In this document: one piece after another, positions 45,207 through 53,496 of the stretch
How positions within the stretch are numbered: position 1 is the stretch's first letter
How the letters are laid out: every line of letters begins with the position of its first letter
Origin: Candidatus Epilinea brevis
Lineage (GTDB): Bacteria > Chloroflexota > Anaerolineae > Epilineales > Epilineaceae
Length of the DNA stretch: 64,000 bases
NCBI GenBank assembly: GCA_016710785.1
Contig: JADJUE010000001.1
Span: 682,001-746,000, forward strand
Reading direction: 5' to 3'
Made by a program: the position numbers and the translations under genes
Notes under the pieces: model-generated
What the model saw: the letters and a program-made list of their open reading frames with translations, nothing else
Told to the model about the DNA's origin: nothing
Database searches by the model: none

Positions 45207-47259
45207 GGGCGAAGTGGAAGACAGTGCGGCTGGCGTCCAGGCCCTCGGCCTCGACGCCCGAGGCCAGGAAGCGCCGCCAGCCGGAGCCGCTCGGCAGGAC
45301 GAGACCGGCCTCCATGGCGCCCACGAGGGACCGGGCCATCTCCTCCGGTCCCCGCTCGGCCGCCAGGCTGAGGGTGGCCAGGTCGAAGCCGGCGCCGATG
45401 CAGGCCGCCAGCTGCAGGGCCTCCATCGTGGGCGCGTCCAGCTTGAGGATCTGGCGCACCACGAAGGCCACCACGTTCTCGGTGATCGACTGCCGCCGCA
45501 GGTGCTCGAGGTCCCAGGTCCAGCCGCCGCGTTCCTCGTCGAAGCGCAGCTGGCCCTCGTCGATCAGGTTGCGCAGGAACTGGCGCACGAAGAAGGGGTT
45601 GCCGCCGGTCTTCTCCTGCACCAGGGCGGCCAGACCGCGGGCCAGGGAGGCCGGGGTGAGGGTCGCATCGGCGATCAGGTCGGTCAGGCTGTAGTCGTCG
45701 AGCGCCTGCAGCTTGATCTCATCGATGATGGTGCCCGCTTCGCGGATGCGCTCCAGGCTGCGGTTGAGGGGATGGCCGCTGTGCACCTCGTTGTCGCGGT
45801 AGGCGCCGATGACCAGCAGGTGGGCCATCCGGGAATCGCCGAGCACTGTCTCCAGCACCTCCAGCGAGGCCAGATCGGCCCATTGCAGGTCGTCGATGAA
45901 GAGCACCAGCGGATGCTCGGGCCGCGCCAGGGCGAGGGCGAAGCTCTGGAAGACGTGGTTGAAGCGGTTGCGCGCCTCGCGGCCCCCGAGAACGGGCACC
46001 GCGGGCTGGTCGCCGATCACCAGGGCCAGGTCGGGGATGACATCGACGATGAGCTGCCCGTTCGGCCCCAAGGCGGCCTGCAGCCGCTCCCGCCAGGCGT
46101 CGATGTCGGCCTGCCGCTCGCCCAGGATCTGACGCATCAGGTCGCCGAAGGCCTGGGCCAGGGCCGAATAGGGCAGGTTGCGCTGCAGCTGGTCGAACTT
46201 GCCGGTCACCACATGCCCGCGCCGGCCGACCATCGGCCCCTGCACCTCGTTGACCAGCACGCTCTTGCCGATGCCCGGCTCGCCGGAAACCAGCATCAGT
46301 TCGGCCCGTCCGCCGCTGGCGCGCTCGAAGGCTTCCAGCAGGCGCCGCACGTCGCGTTCCCGGCCGTAGAGCTTCTGGGGGATGTGGAAGCGGTCCGACA
46401 CATCGCGCTGCCCCAGGGTGAAGGGGCGTATCTCGCCGCCGGTGGCCAGCTCGCGGCGGCAGCGCTCCAGATCCTGGATGAGGCCGTAGGCCCCCAGGTA
46501 GCGGTCCTCGGCCGACTTCGCCAGAAGCCGCAGGATGATGTCGGCGATGGGCGGCGGCAGATCGGGCCGCAGGCTACAAACGGAAGGCGGGGCCACGGCG
46601 AGGTGGTGGTGGATGAGCTCGAGGGCATCGCTGACCGCGAAGGGCGGCTGGCCGGTCAGCAGCTCGTGGAAGGTGGCCCCCAGGGAATAGAAGTCGGCTC
46701 GCCAGTCCAGGTTGCGGTTCATGCGCCCGGTCTGCTCGGGAGCGATGTACGGCAGGGTTCCCTCCAGGGCCCCAAGGGCGCCGGGCCGCACCCGCTCTTC
46801 GTCCAGGCGCGTGGCCAGGTCGAAGTCGATGAGCTGCAGGCGCCCGGTCTCGGCGTTGGCGACGAAGTTCGCGGGGTTGACATCCTTGTGGATCAAGCCC
46901 TGGCGGTGGATGCGCCCCAACACGCCCGCCATCTGGATGGCCAGCTCCAGGAAGCGCTCCGTCCCCAACCGGCCGTAATCCGCGAGGGCGTGCAAAGGGG
47001 CGGCGTCGATGTCCTCCAGCACCAGCACCAGGTTGTTGCCCACCGGCAGGAGCTCGATGGGCCGGACCACCCCGGGATCGTCCATGAGGCGCAGGATGTC
47101 GTGCTCCAGGCGCAGCCGGGCGCGATCTTCCGCCGCCGGGTAATCGCTGCGCAGGGTCTTGAGGATGACGGGCTGCCCGTCCCGCAGGCGCCGCGAACGG
47201 AGGACCCGCGTGGCGCGGCCCTCGTAGATGGTCTCCAGATCACCATAGCCTGGAAACAC
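44965..47259 (-). CDS. Sensor N-terminal part: Ser/Thr kinase and AAA ATPase
   Basis: GTG start at 47259 with AAGGA eight bases upstream. Residues 1-270 are a protein kinase domain: Lys34 (VILK), catalytic loop HKDVNPANF (~124), DFD in place of DFG (~147) and PYIAPEQTGRMNR. Residues ~290-740 are an ATPase module starting LYGRERDVRRLLEAF, with Walker A SGEPGIGKSVL (~325) and Walker B PLVLFIDDLQWAD. The domain order is that of large cyanobacterial and Chloroflexota ATP-binding sensor kinases. After HLRIGRGLEQRLGPG the frame breaks, while the neighbour's frame continues as GGDDRFAVVAHLNLA. One extra base in GGGG at 45106-45109 explains it. Confidence 0.85.
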   Translation of the reverse strand: MFPGYGDLETIYEGRATRVLRSRRLRDGQPVILKTLRSDYPAAEDRARLRLEHDILRLMDDPGVVRPIELLPVGNNLVLVLEDIDAAPLHALADYGRLGTERFLELAIQMAGVLGRIHRQGLIHKDVNPANFVANAETGRLQLIDFDLATRLDEERVRPGALGALEGTLPYIAPEQTGRMNRNLDWRADFYSLGATFHELLTGQPPFAVSDALELIHHHLAVAPPSVCSLRPDLPPPIADIILRLLAKSAEDRYLGAYGLIQDLERCRRELATGGEIRPFTLGQRDVSDRFHIPQKLYGRERDVRRLLEAFERASGGRAELMLVSGEPGIGKSVLVNEVQGPMVGRRGHVVTGKFDQLQRNLPYSALAQAFGDLMRQILGERQADIDAWRERLQAALGPNGQLIVDVIPDLALVIGDQPAVPVLGGREARNRFNHVFQSFALALARPEHPLVLFIDDLQWADLASLEVLETVLGDSRMAHLLVIGAYRDNEVHSGHPLNRSLERIREAGTIIDEIKLQALDDYSLTDLIADATLTPASLARGLAALVQEKTGGNPFFVRQFLRNLIDEGQLRFDEERGGWTWDLEHLRRQSITENVVAFVVRQILKLDAPTMEALQLAACIGAGFDLATLSLAAERGPEEMARSLVGAMEAGLVLPSGSGWRRFLASGVEAEGLDASRTVFHFAHDRIQQAAYGSIPAERRPTIHLRIGRGLEQRLGPGWWRRPLRGGRPPEPGPRADHGRRRAPRPDHAQPRRGSAGDGLGGL

Positions 47260-47315
47260 CAGGAATCCTTACCTTCTCCCCTGTGAGCCCTGCGACGGAC
47301 GAGCCGCGCGCGGCG

Positions 47316-47321
47316 ATTGTA
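47316..47321 (-). promoter_or_regulatory. TACAAT -10 box of the kinase-cyclase gene
   Basis: On the minus strand TACAAT lies ~57 nt before the GTG at 47259. The leader contains GGGAGAAGGTAAGGA. Confidence 0.45.
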
Positions 47322-47362
47322 ACCCTCGGTGGCAAGGGCCGTCAACAGGTTGGCCGGGACCA

Positions 47363-47371
47363 TGGTATGCT
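47363..47371 (+). promoter_or_regulatory. Extended -10 promoter of the TspO gene
   Basis: TG-G-TATGCT, with TCAACA 18 bp further upstream as a poor -35. The leader is ~65 nt and has GGAG before the ATG at 47445. Confidence 0.45.
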
Positions 47372-47444
47372 TGCTCTGTCGGCAGGCCGGTTCGGATCCA
47401 AGGCGACCGCCCAGCGTGGCCCGCCCAACCCATCGGAGACGCCC

Positions 47445-48251
47445 ATGAGCACCCAATACCCACGCGCATCCGCCGCCGGTCTCACCCGCCCCCTCCTGGT
47501 GGCCCTGGCCATCCTGGCCACCCTGGCGGTCAACGGTCTGGCGGTATCCCTGCCCCTCTTCGGCCGCGACACCGGCGAGATTTCGGACCTGTACGCCAGC
47601 CGCTTCACGCCGGCGGGCTATGTGTTCGCCATTTGGAGTCTGATCTATACCGGCCTGATCGCCTACGCCGTCTGGCAGGCGCTGCCGGCGCAGCAGGGCG
47701 ACGCGCGGGTGCGTTCGCTGGACCTGCCCCTCCTGATCAACTGCGCGGCCAATAGCCTGTGGCTGGTGTTCTGGCATCGCTTGAGCATCCCCGCCACAGT
47801 GCCGGTGATGCTGGTCATCCTGGGCAGCCTGATCGTGATCCACAACCGCCTGGGTATCGGCCGCCTCGCGCCCAAGAGCCTGGGCGAGCGCTGGTGCGCG
47901 CGGGCCACCTTCTCGGTCTACCTGGGCTGGATCTCGGTGGCCACGGTGGCCAACGTCTCGATCCTCCTGATCCACCTGGGCTGGGACGGCGGGCCGCTGT
48001 CGCCCGAGACCTGGGCGGTGCTGCTGGTGGCCGTGGCCGGTGTGCTGGCCTGGCTGATGGTCCTGCGCCGCGGCGACGCCTTGTATCCTCTGGTCATCGC
48101 CTGGGCCGCCTGGGGCATCGCCAACAAACAGGCCGACGCGGCCACGGTGGTACTGGCCGCCCAACTGGTGACGGCGGCGGCTCTGGCGGCCAGCCTGGTG
48201 GCGGCCTGGCGCTCGCGATCGCGTCCGGCCGGCGCCTTGGGCGCGGGATGA
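47445..48251 (+). CDS. tspO: TspO/MBR family membrane protein (long form)
   Basis: Protein of 268 aa, longer than the ~160-aa bacterial TspO, with about seven membrane helices. TspO/MBR hallmarks are PAGYVFAIWSLIYTGLIAYAVWQ, NSLWLVFWH and RATFSVYLGWISVATVANVS. TspO proteins bind tetrapyrroles and related ligands and act in oxidative stress or photosynthesis control. The long form occurs in several bacterial and eukaryotic lineages as 'tryptophan-rich sensory protein'. The gene is convergent with tsaC, 21 nt apart. Confidence 0.8.
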   Translation: MSTQYPRASAAGLTRPLLVALAILATLAVNGLAVSLPLFGRDTGEISDLYASRFTPAGYVFAIWSLIYTGLIAYAVWQALPAQQGDARVRSLDLPLLINCAANSLWLVFWHRLSIPATVPVMLVILGSLIVIHNRLGIGRLAPKSLGERWCARATFSVYLGWISVATVANVSILLIHLGWDGGPLSPETWAVLLVAVAGVLAWLMVLRRGDALYPLVIAWAAWGIANKQADAATVVLAAQLVTAAALAASLVAAWRSRSRPAGALGAG

Positions 48252-48272
48252 CGCGGTTCGCCGCCGGCGCCC

Positions 48273-49655
48273 TCACACCCGGATGACCCGGCCCTCCGCG
48301 GCGCGGCTGAGCCGATCGCGCAGCGCCGCACCCAGGCCCGCCGCCCCCAGGTCGGCGGCCAGGATGACGGCGAAGCCCGCTGCGTCCAAGCGGCGCAGGC
48401 TGGCGTAGAGGTCGCGGGCGGCCGCGGCCAGATCGTCGCGGGCGCCCAGGACGACGACGGTCACGAGGCCCGCGGCCGCGGGCCGCAGGGCCTCGGCCAA
48501 CCCGGCCGCGTCCTCGGCAGGCACCAGCAGGGCGACCCGCCGCCCGGCCTCCTCCTCGCCGGCGGCCCGCGCGAGCATCGCCGCCCGCTGCGCCGCCGGC
48601 GCGCCGATGAACAGGCTGACGGCCGCCACGCGCGGCGCGTAATGGCGGGCCATCAGGCCGGGGGAAGCCAGGGAGTCCGCGGAATGCGGCGACATGTCGG
48701 CGCGCGGCGGAGCAGTCCCGCCCGGCGCCGCCTTCCCGTCCGGCCCACCGGATCCATCCGACGCACCGGATCCGTCCGGCGCACCGGATCCATCCGGCCC
48801 ACCGGATCCATCCGGCCCACCGGATCCATCCGACGCACCGGATCCATCCGACGCACCGGATCCATCCGACGCACCGGATCCGTCCGACGCACCGGATCCG
48901 TCCGACGCACCGGATCCGTCCAACCCCCCGGATCCACCCGGACCCTCGATCTCCGGAAGGACCGCACGCAGGTCCTCGACGGTCAGCCCCCCCGGCCGGA
49001 GCACCCGCGGGCGAGGCCCGCGGCAGTCCAGCACGGTGGACTCCAGCCCCAGGGTGGCCGGGCCGCCGTCGACGATCCAGTCCACGCGATCGCCGAGGTC
49101 CGCGAGCACGTCCGCGGCGCAGGTGGGGCTGATGCCCCCGAAGGGGTTGGCCGAGGGCGCGGCCACGGGCACGCCGGCCAGCCGCAGGAGGGCACGGGCC
49201 ACCGGATGCGCCGGCGCGCGCAGGGCCACCGAAGCCTGACCCGCAGTCACCAGACTGGGAAGCCGCGGATGTCTGGGCAGCACCAGGGTCAAAGGCCCCG
49301 GCCAGAAGGCCGCCGCCAGCCGCGCCGCACGGGCGACAGGCGAAGGCTTACCCGCCGCGTCCGCCGCATCCGCAAGGGCCCCCGGGTCGATGAGCGCCCG
49401 GGCGTCGTCCCAGTCCAGCACATGGACGATGAGCGGATCGGTCAGGGGCCGCTCCTTGGCCGCAAAGATGCGGGCCACCGCCACCGCGTCCCAGGCGTTG
49501 GCCCCCAGGCCGTAGACGGTCTCGGTGGGAAAGGCCACCAGACCGCCGCCGGCCAGGGCGGCGGCGGCGGGCGCCAAGGCGGCATCGTCCGGCCGCTCGG
49601 GGTCGACGGTCAGGAGTCGCGGCGCGGGAGGGGTGTTGGGGAAAGAGGGGGGCAT
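48273..49655 (-). CDS. tsaC: L-threonylcarbamoyladenylate synthase (Sua5/TsaC type)
   Basis: Protein of 460 aa. Residues ~15-225 are the YrdC domain with GGLVAFPTETVYGLGANA, KERPLTDPLIVHV, WPGPLTLVL and APSANPFGGISPT. The enzyme makes threonylcarbamoyl-AMP for the universal t6A37 modification of tRNA. A C-terminal Sua5 domain follows (SPGLMARHYAPR, VALLVPAED, LYASLRRLD). The two are linked by ~11 tandem DGSGxx hexapeptides, making the linker much longer than usual. The gene should be essential, so the repeat must be tolerated. The upstream region contains a tandem repeat and a long inverted repeat. Confidence 0.92.
   Translation of the reverse strand: MPPSFPNTPPAPRLLTVDPERPDDAALAPAAAALAGGGLVAFPTETVYGLGANAWDAVAVARIFAAKERPLTDPLIVHVLDWDDARALIDPGALADAADAAGKPSPVARAARLAAAFWPGPLTLVLPRHPRLPSLVTAGQASVALRAPAHPVARALLRLAGVPVAAPSANPFGGISPTCAADVLADLGDRVDWIVDGGPATLGLESTVLDCRGPRPRVLRPGGLTVEDLRAVLPEIEGPGGSGGLDGSGASDGSGASDGSGASDGSGASDGSGASDGSGGPDGSGGPDGSGAPDGSGASDGSGGPDGKAAPGGTAPPRADMSPHSADSLASPGLMARHYAPRVAAVSLFIGAPAAQRAAMLARAAGEEEAGRRVALLVPAEDAAGLAEALRPAAAGLVTVVVLGARDDLAAAARDLYASLRRLDAAGFAVILAADLGAAGLGAALRDRLSRAAEGRVIRV
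48738..48942. repeat. 18-bp in-frame tandem repeat in tsaC
   Basis: About eleven imperfect copies of CCGGATCCATCCGACGCA encode DGSGAS, DGSGGP or DGSGAP between the two tsaC domains. Unit length is a multiple of three, so copy-number change would keep the frame. Variants group along the array, as expected for expansion by slippage. Confidence 0.9.
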
Positions 49656-49685
49656 TGGAGATAGGGCCGCATTGGAAACAGGGGT

Positions 49686-49780
49686 GCGTCGGGGACGGGA
49701 CTATGCGTCGGGGATGGGACTATGCGTCGGGGACGGGACTGTGCGTCGTGGACGGGACTATGCGTCGGGGACGCAATATG
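49686..49780. repeat. 19-bp tandem repeat, 5 copies
   Basis: Units begin at 49686, 49705, 49724, 49743 and 49762, each GCGTCGGGGACGGGACTAT with one or two changes. It starts 30 bp upstream of the tsaC start codon, so it occupies the probable promoter and leader of tsaC. Confidence 0.85.
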
Positions 49781-49819
49781 CATGGGCCCAATGATACCGG
49801 CGGGGCAGCTCGATTAGCT

Positions 49820-50053
49820 CCTCCCCCCAGCGGGGGGAGGTCGGGAGGGGGGCCGCCGTGGCCGTCCTCGCCGCCAACAGCATGACCAACAGCCGCCCCA
49901 ACCCCTATCCCCGCCTCGTGATCCAGCCAGGCTTTCACCTTGAGCACCTGCGGGATGCGGACGGGGCTCCCGGTGCTGCAGGGGGGGTCACGGTTGTGGG
50001 CACTGAGACGGCCACGGCGGCCCCCCTCCCGACCTCCCCCCGCTGGGGGGAGG
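49820..50053. repeat. 47-bp perfect inverted repeat with 140-bp core (MITE-like)
   Basis: Positions 49820-49866 are the exact reverse complement of 50007-50053. Each arm contains its own CTCCCCCCAG/CGGGGGGAG hairpin. The core has no convincing ORF. A related CTCCTCCC/GGGAGGAG hairpin follows at ~50062-50081. The structure resembles a small non-autonomous transposable element in the 517-bp gap between tsaC and the next gene. Confidence 0.85.
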
Positions 50054-50160
50054 GGCAAAGGGCTCCTCCCTGTGGGAGGAGACGGCGGGGGGCTGCGTGG
50101 ATTGATGCTGCTGTGTGGTTTGATGCCGGTGATGGGGGCGGGTCTGTCTCTGTGGGGGTG

Positions 50161-50166
50161 TACAAT
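50161..50166 (+). promoter_or_regulatory. TACAAT -10 box, probably leaderless
   Basis: The box, preceded by GTG, ends 6 nt before the ATG at 50173. No -35 is obvious. Confidence 0.5.
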
Positions 50167-50172
50167 GGGTCC

Positions 50173-50943
50173 ATGAGCATCGTAAGCCCAGGCTCCAGCC
50201 CGAACCCAGGCCCAGGCTCCAGCCCGAGTCCCAGCCCGAGTCCCGGCCCGAGTCCCGGCTCGAGTCCCGGCTCGAGTCCCGGCTCGAGTCCGAATCCCAG
50301 CTCGAGCCCCAGCCTGAGGGCCGGGCCCGCCCCTCGCCCGCCACGTTCCAGCGCCGCGCGTTGGCTGCTCTTGCTGGCCTTGGGCCTGGTGGCCATGGCC
50401 GCGGTGGCCCGTTGCGGCGGCGGGGCGCCGGTGGGGCGGACGGATGCTGCGCTGCTTGGCCCCGCCGACCTGAGCCCGGAGGATCCCGCGGCACCCGCCC
50501 GCTGGCAGTCATTGCCGGCGCCTGTGGACCTGGGTCAGGCCGAGCTGGTGGCCCGCGCCGCGGCCGGCGGCAAGATGCCCGCCGCCCAGGCCCGCGCCGC
50601 GGTCAGCTACCGCGACGCCGCCGCCGGCGTCGAGTTCACGCAGGCCGTCCTGCGCTACGCCGACGGCGCCGAAGCCGAAGCGGTGGTCGCCGCCGGCGCG
50701 CCGCTCCTGGAACGCACCTTCGGCTTGATCCGCGCCCCCCTGGACCTGCCCGGAACGACGGGCGCCACAGCCTGGCATTCCGCGGTCTACGGCGGGGTCA
50801 GCTTCATCGCCGAGGACACGGTGGTCTTCATCGGCGGCAGCGGGATGGACGGGGCGACCCTGAGCCGCCTGGCCGCCGCGGCGCGCGATCGCGTCCAGGC
50901 GGCCCGCTTGACACAGGTGGCGGGGTCTACACCGTCTCCCTGA
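50173..50943 (+). CDS. Membrane-anchored protein with Ser/Pro/Gly repeat N-terminus
   Basis: Protein of 256 aa. The first ~55 residues are PGSSPSPSP-type repeats, encoded by tandem CCCGGCTCGAGT-like units. One membrane helix (WLLLLALGLVAMAAVA) follows, then an extracytoplasmic domain of ~170 residues with DLGQAELVARAAAGGKM and AVYGGVSFIAEDTVVFIGG. This domain resembles small exported sensor or lipoprotein-like domains but I cannot name it. The polar N-terminus would lie in the cytoplasm (type II topology). It precedes the kelch gene by 25 nt, so the two may be one operon with the CotH gene. Confidence 0.65.
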   Translation: MSIVSPGSSPNPGPGSSPSPSPSPGPSPGSSPGSSPGSSPNPSSSPSLRAGPAPRPPRSSAARWLLLLALGLVAMAAVARCGGGAPVGRTDAALLGPADLSPEDPAAPARWQSLPAPVDLGQAELVARAAAGGKMPAAQARAAVSYRDAAAGVEFTQAVLRYADGAEAEAVVAAGAPLLERTFGLIRAPLDLPGTTGATAWHSAVYGGVSFIAEDTVVFIGGSGMDGATLSRLAAAARDRVQAARLTQVAGSTPSP

Positions 50944-50968
50944 CGGCAACAACAGCGAGGAGCCTGCC

Positions 50969-52645
50969 ATGTCCACTCTGCCAGCGCCGGGCAACTCCCT
51001 GACCGCGACGAATTCCCTCGCCGCTGTGAGGCGGAAGGCCCTCGCGCTCGTCGCTGGCTTGTTCAGCGTGGCCGTGCTGCTCGGTGTCTTCAGCCCCCAC
51101 CGCCTGCTGGCGAACGCCGCCCGACCACGGCCACTTGCCGACCTGCGACATGAACAGGAACCCAGCGCCACGACCCCGCCGCCCACCGCCACGCCGATCC
51201 CCGTCGGCGGCCATATCGACGCCAAAGGGGCCTGCTACGTCCGCCTGCCGGACCTTCCGGCGGCGCCGGGCGTGTATGGTGGGTTTGGGGCCTACAACCC
51301 ACAGAGCGGCGTGCTGACCTACGCCGGCGGCGCCGAGAAGCGCTCGGATACCCTCACCCTCGCCCGCCACGACCTCTACGCCATCCGTCTGGACGGTAGT
51401 CAAAAGGCCTGGAAGACCATCAGCTACCCCAATTCGCTGGGCTACCTGCGCGACCCCGACACCGGCTGCCGCGAGATGGCCAGCGTGTCTTTGGGCAACG
51501 ACAAAGCCCTGTCGGTCTTCGGCAAGGGCGGCTGCGATCGCGGCCGCTTCGACGGCGGGGTCAACAAGGAGGGCGGCGACTTGCAGGAACTGCTCATCGG
51601 CGGCAGCGCCGATGTCAAAGGGGTACGCTGGGCGCCCAACAGCGGAGCCAAAGCCCTGATCGGCGACCTGGAGGTCAACAAGGGCAAGCTCACCCGGCCC
51701 TTCGGCGTCTTCGACCGCCAGCGTGACCGGGTGGTCTTCGGCCAAGGCACCTTCGATGTCGACATGGATGCTGAGACCGCCGACACCGTCTATGCCGCGC
51801 GGCGGACGGGCGGCCAGTGGCAGCTGACGGAGCTGCGCCCGGAGGGCACCGTCCCTTCCCGCCGTTTCGGCAGCTGCGCGGCCTACGTCCACGACGAAGA
51901 CCTGGGCTTGGACGGGGTGATCGTGATCGGCGGCCAGCAGGGGGGCCTCACCGACGCCTTGACCTATGACGAGGTGTGGTGGCTGGACTTCAGCAGCCGC
52001 CCCGATGGCGTGTGGAAGGACATCAGCGCGCGCTTCTCCAACCGCGCCGCCTTCGGTCCGCGCCGCGAGGGCGCCTGCGCCTATGATCCTTCCACCCGCA
52101 ACGTCTACTCCTGGATGGGCCGGTCCAGCAAGGACATCCCCGGCGGCGCGAAGCATTCCAGCGGCGTCTGGCGGGTGCGACTGGTCGACCTTGGCGGCGA
52201 TGGAGCGCTCACTTGGGAGCGCCTCGCCAAGGACGACCAGAAGGGCTTGCGGGGCCGCAACCTCGTGCCCTCGGTCTGGGACCCGGAGTACAAGCGGCTG
52301 TTCGTCCTGGGCGGTCGCAACGACCTGGAGGAGTTGGCCGACGTCTGGGTGATCTACCCCGACGTCATCGGCGAGGCCTGCGATGCCCTGGACCCCTACG
52401 CGCCTTTCCGCATCGGCCCCACCTTGACGCCGCCCCCCACGCGCACGCCCAGCCCCACAGCCACGGCCCCGCCGGCCTCGCCGACCCCCGCGGACACCGC
52501 CACCACGCCGCCCACTACTACCGTGACGCCCAGCCTGACCCCAGCTTCCAGCGCGACGCCGATGGCGACAGCCAGTCGGACGGCAACGCCCCGGCCGGCC
52601 GGCTTGTTGCTACCTTGGCTCTCGGCCACGCTTCTGAGGAACTGA
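50969..52645 (+). CDS. Exported kelch-repeat beta-propeller protein
   Basis: Protein of 558 aa; the ATG has AGGAG seven bases upstream. Signal segment ALVAGLFSVAVLLGVF, then a TPPPTATPIP linker and a propeller with kelch-like blades (GVYGGFGAYNPQSGVLTYAGG, RRFGSCAAYVHDEDLGLDGVIVIGG, RREGACAYDPSTRNVYSWMG, KRLFVLGGRNDLEELADVWVI). A second Thr/Pro linker of ~60 residues ends in GLLLPWLSATLLRN, the shared C-terminal motif. Possibly a surface binding or galactose-oxidase-like domain, but the oxidase active-site residues were not identified. The following CotH gene starts 3 nt after the stop. Confidence 0.82.
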   Translation: MSTLPAPGNSLTATNSLAAVRRKALALVAGLFSVAVLLGVFSPHRLLANAARPRPLADLRHEQEPSATTPPPTATPIPVGGHIDAKGACYVRLPDLPAAPGVYGGFGAYNPQSGVLTYAGGAEKRSDTLTLARHDLYAIRLDGSQKAWKTISYPNSLGYLRDPDTGCREMASVSLGNDKALSVFGKGGCDRGRFDGGVNKEGGDLQELLIGGSADVKGVRWAPNSGAKALIGDLEVNKGKLTRPFGVFDRQRDRVVFGQGTFDVDMDAETADTVYAARRTGGQWQLTELRPEGTVPSRRFGSCAAYVHDEDLGLDGVIVIGGQQGGLTDALTYDEVWWLDFSSRPDGVWKDISARFSNRAAFGPRREGACAYDPSTRNVYSWMGRSSKDIPGGAKHSSGVWRVRLVDLGGDGALTWERLAKDDQKGLRGRNLVPSVWDPEYKRLFVLGGRNDLEELADVWVIYPDVIGEACDALDPYAPFRIGPTLTPPPTRTPSPTATAPPASPTPADTATTPPTTTVTPSLTPASSATPMATASRTATPRPAGLLLPWLSATLLRN

Positions 52646-52647
52646 CG

Positions 52648-53496
52648 ATGTCCACTGTCCAACCCCCGACCCACCCATGCCGCCGCCTGACCCGCGCTCG
52701 CCGTCCGTTGTTGCTGGCCGCCCTACTGCTGGCCGCGACCCGCGCCGCGGCCGCCGCACCCGCCCCGGACTTCTACGACCCCGATGCCGTGCGGGTGCTG
52801 CGTCTGGACTTCGCCGACGCCGACTGGGAGAGCCGCCTGCCGACCTTGCCGGAAGGGCAGCACCTGCTGGCCGATCTGGACTTTGAGGGGGAAGCGCTGA
52901 GCGGCGTGGGCGTGGGCCTGAAGGGCAACAGCTCCAGCCGCGCGCCGGGCCGCAAGAAGCCGCTCAACCTGACCATCGACGCCACGGTCAAGGGCCAGCG
53001 GCTGATGGCCTACGACGTGGTCAACCTGAACAACGGCTTCGCCGACCCCAGCTTGGTGCGCGAGACCCTGGTCAGCGGCTTGGTGCGTCCCTTCCTGCCC
53101 ATGCCGCGGGCCGGTTACGTGCATCTGGACATCGGCGGCGGCTATTGGGGGGCCTTCACCAGCATCCAGCAGATCGAGGGCACCTTCATCAAGCAATGGT
53201 TTCCCACTAGCGACGGTATTTTGTTCAAGGGCGTCCTACCGGAAGGGCGACCGTGCCGGGGGGGGGGATTGGGAGCTTCGGGGGCGGGGGGGTGGTTGGG
53301 GGCCGGGGGTGCCGGCCTGGAAGGCCGAGGTTCTGGGGAGAGACAGGGGCCTGGCGGGGCGAGGCGCCCCGAGGTGGGCCGAGGTGTCTGGGAGGCGGGG
53401 CTGGGAGCAGGGCCAGGGGCCGGGGCGGGGGGTTTCGGGCGACGTTGCGGTGGTTGGGAGCGGATCTGGCGCCCTATCGGCAGGCTTATGAGCTGA
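52648..53496 (+). CDS. CotH kinase-like protein, N-terminal part, frame broken at a G tract
   Basis: The ATG at 52648 is preceded by GAGGA. Signal peptide (LLLAALLLAATRAAAA), then the beginning of a CotH kinase-like domain: VLRLDFADADWESRL, VGVGLKGNSSSR, KKPLNLTID, LNNGFADPSLVRETL and GGYWGAFTSIQQIEGTFIKQWF. After ILFKGVLPEGRPC the DNA becomes extremely G-rich and this frame yields Gly/Arg/Trp sequence to a stop at 53496. The rest of the domain continues in the next entry's frame. CotH kinases phosphorylate spore-coat or secreted proteins; bacterial relatives in surface proteins are common. Confidence 0.75.
   Translation: MSTVQPPTHPCRRLTRARRPLLLAALLLAATRAAAAAPAPDFYDPDAVRVLRLDFADADWESRLPTLPEGQHLLADLDFEGEALSGVGVGLKGNSSSRAPGRKKPLNLTIDATVKGQRLMAYDVVNLNNGFADPSLVRETLVSGLVRPFLPMPRAGYVHLDIGGGYWGAFTSIQQIEGTFIKQWFPTSDGILFKGVLPEGRPCRGGGLGASGAGGWLGAGGAGLEGRGSGERQGPGGARRPEVGRGVWEAGLGAGPGAGAGGFGRRCGGWERIWRPIGRLMS

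Noticed and set aside
42375..45371. 998-codon plus-strand ORF opposite the cyclase gene
   Set aside because: It is an antisense shadow caused by GC-rich third positions; composition is Gln/Gly/His/Arg-rich with no domain, while the minus strand has clear GAF and cyclase motifs.
48738..48942. CRISPR-like array of short repeats
   Set aside because: Repeats are contiguous 18-bp units without spacers and encode DGSGxx inside tsaC; no cas genes are present.
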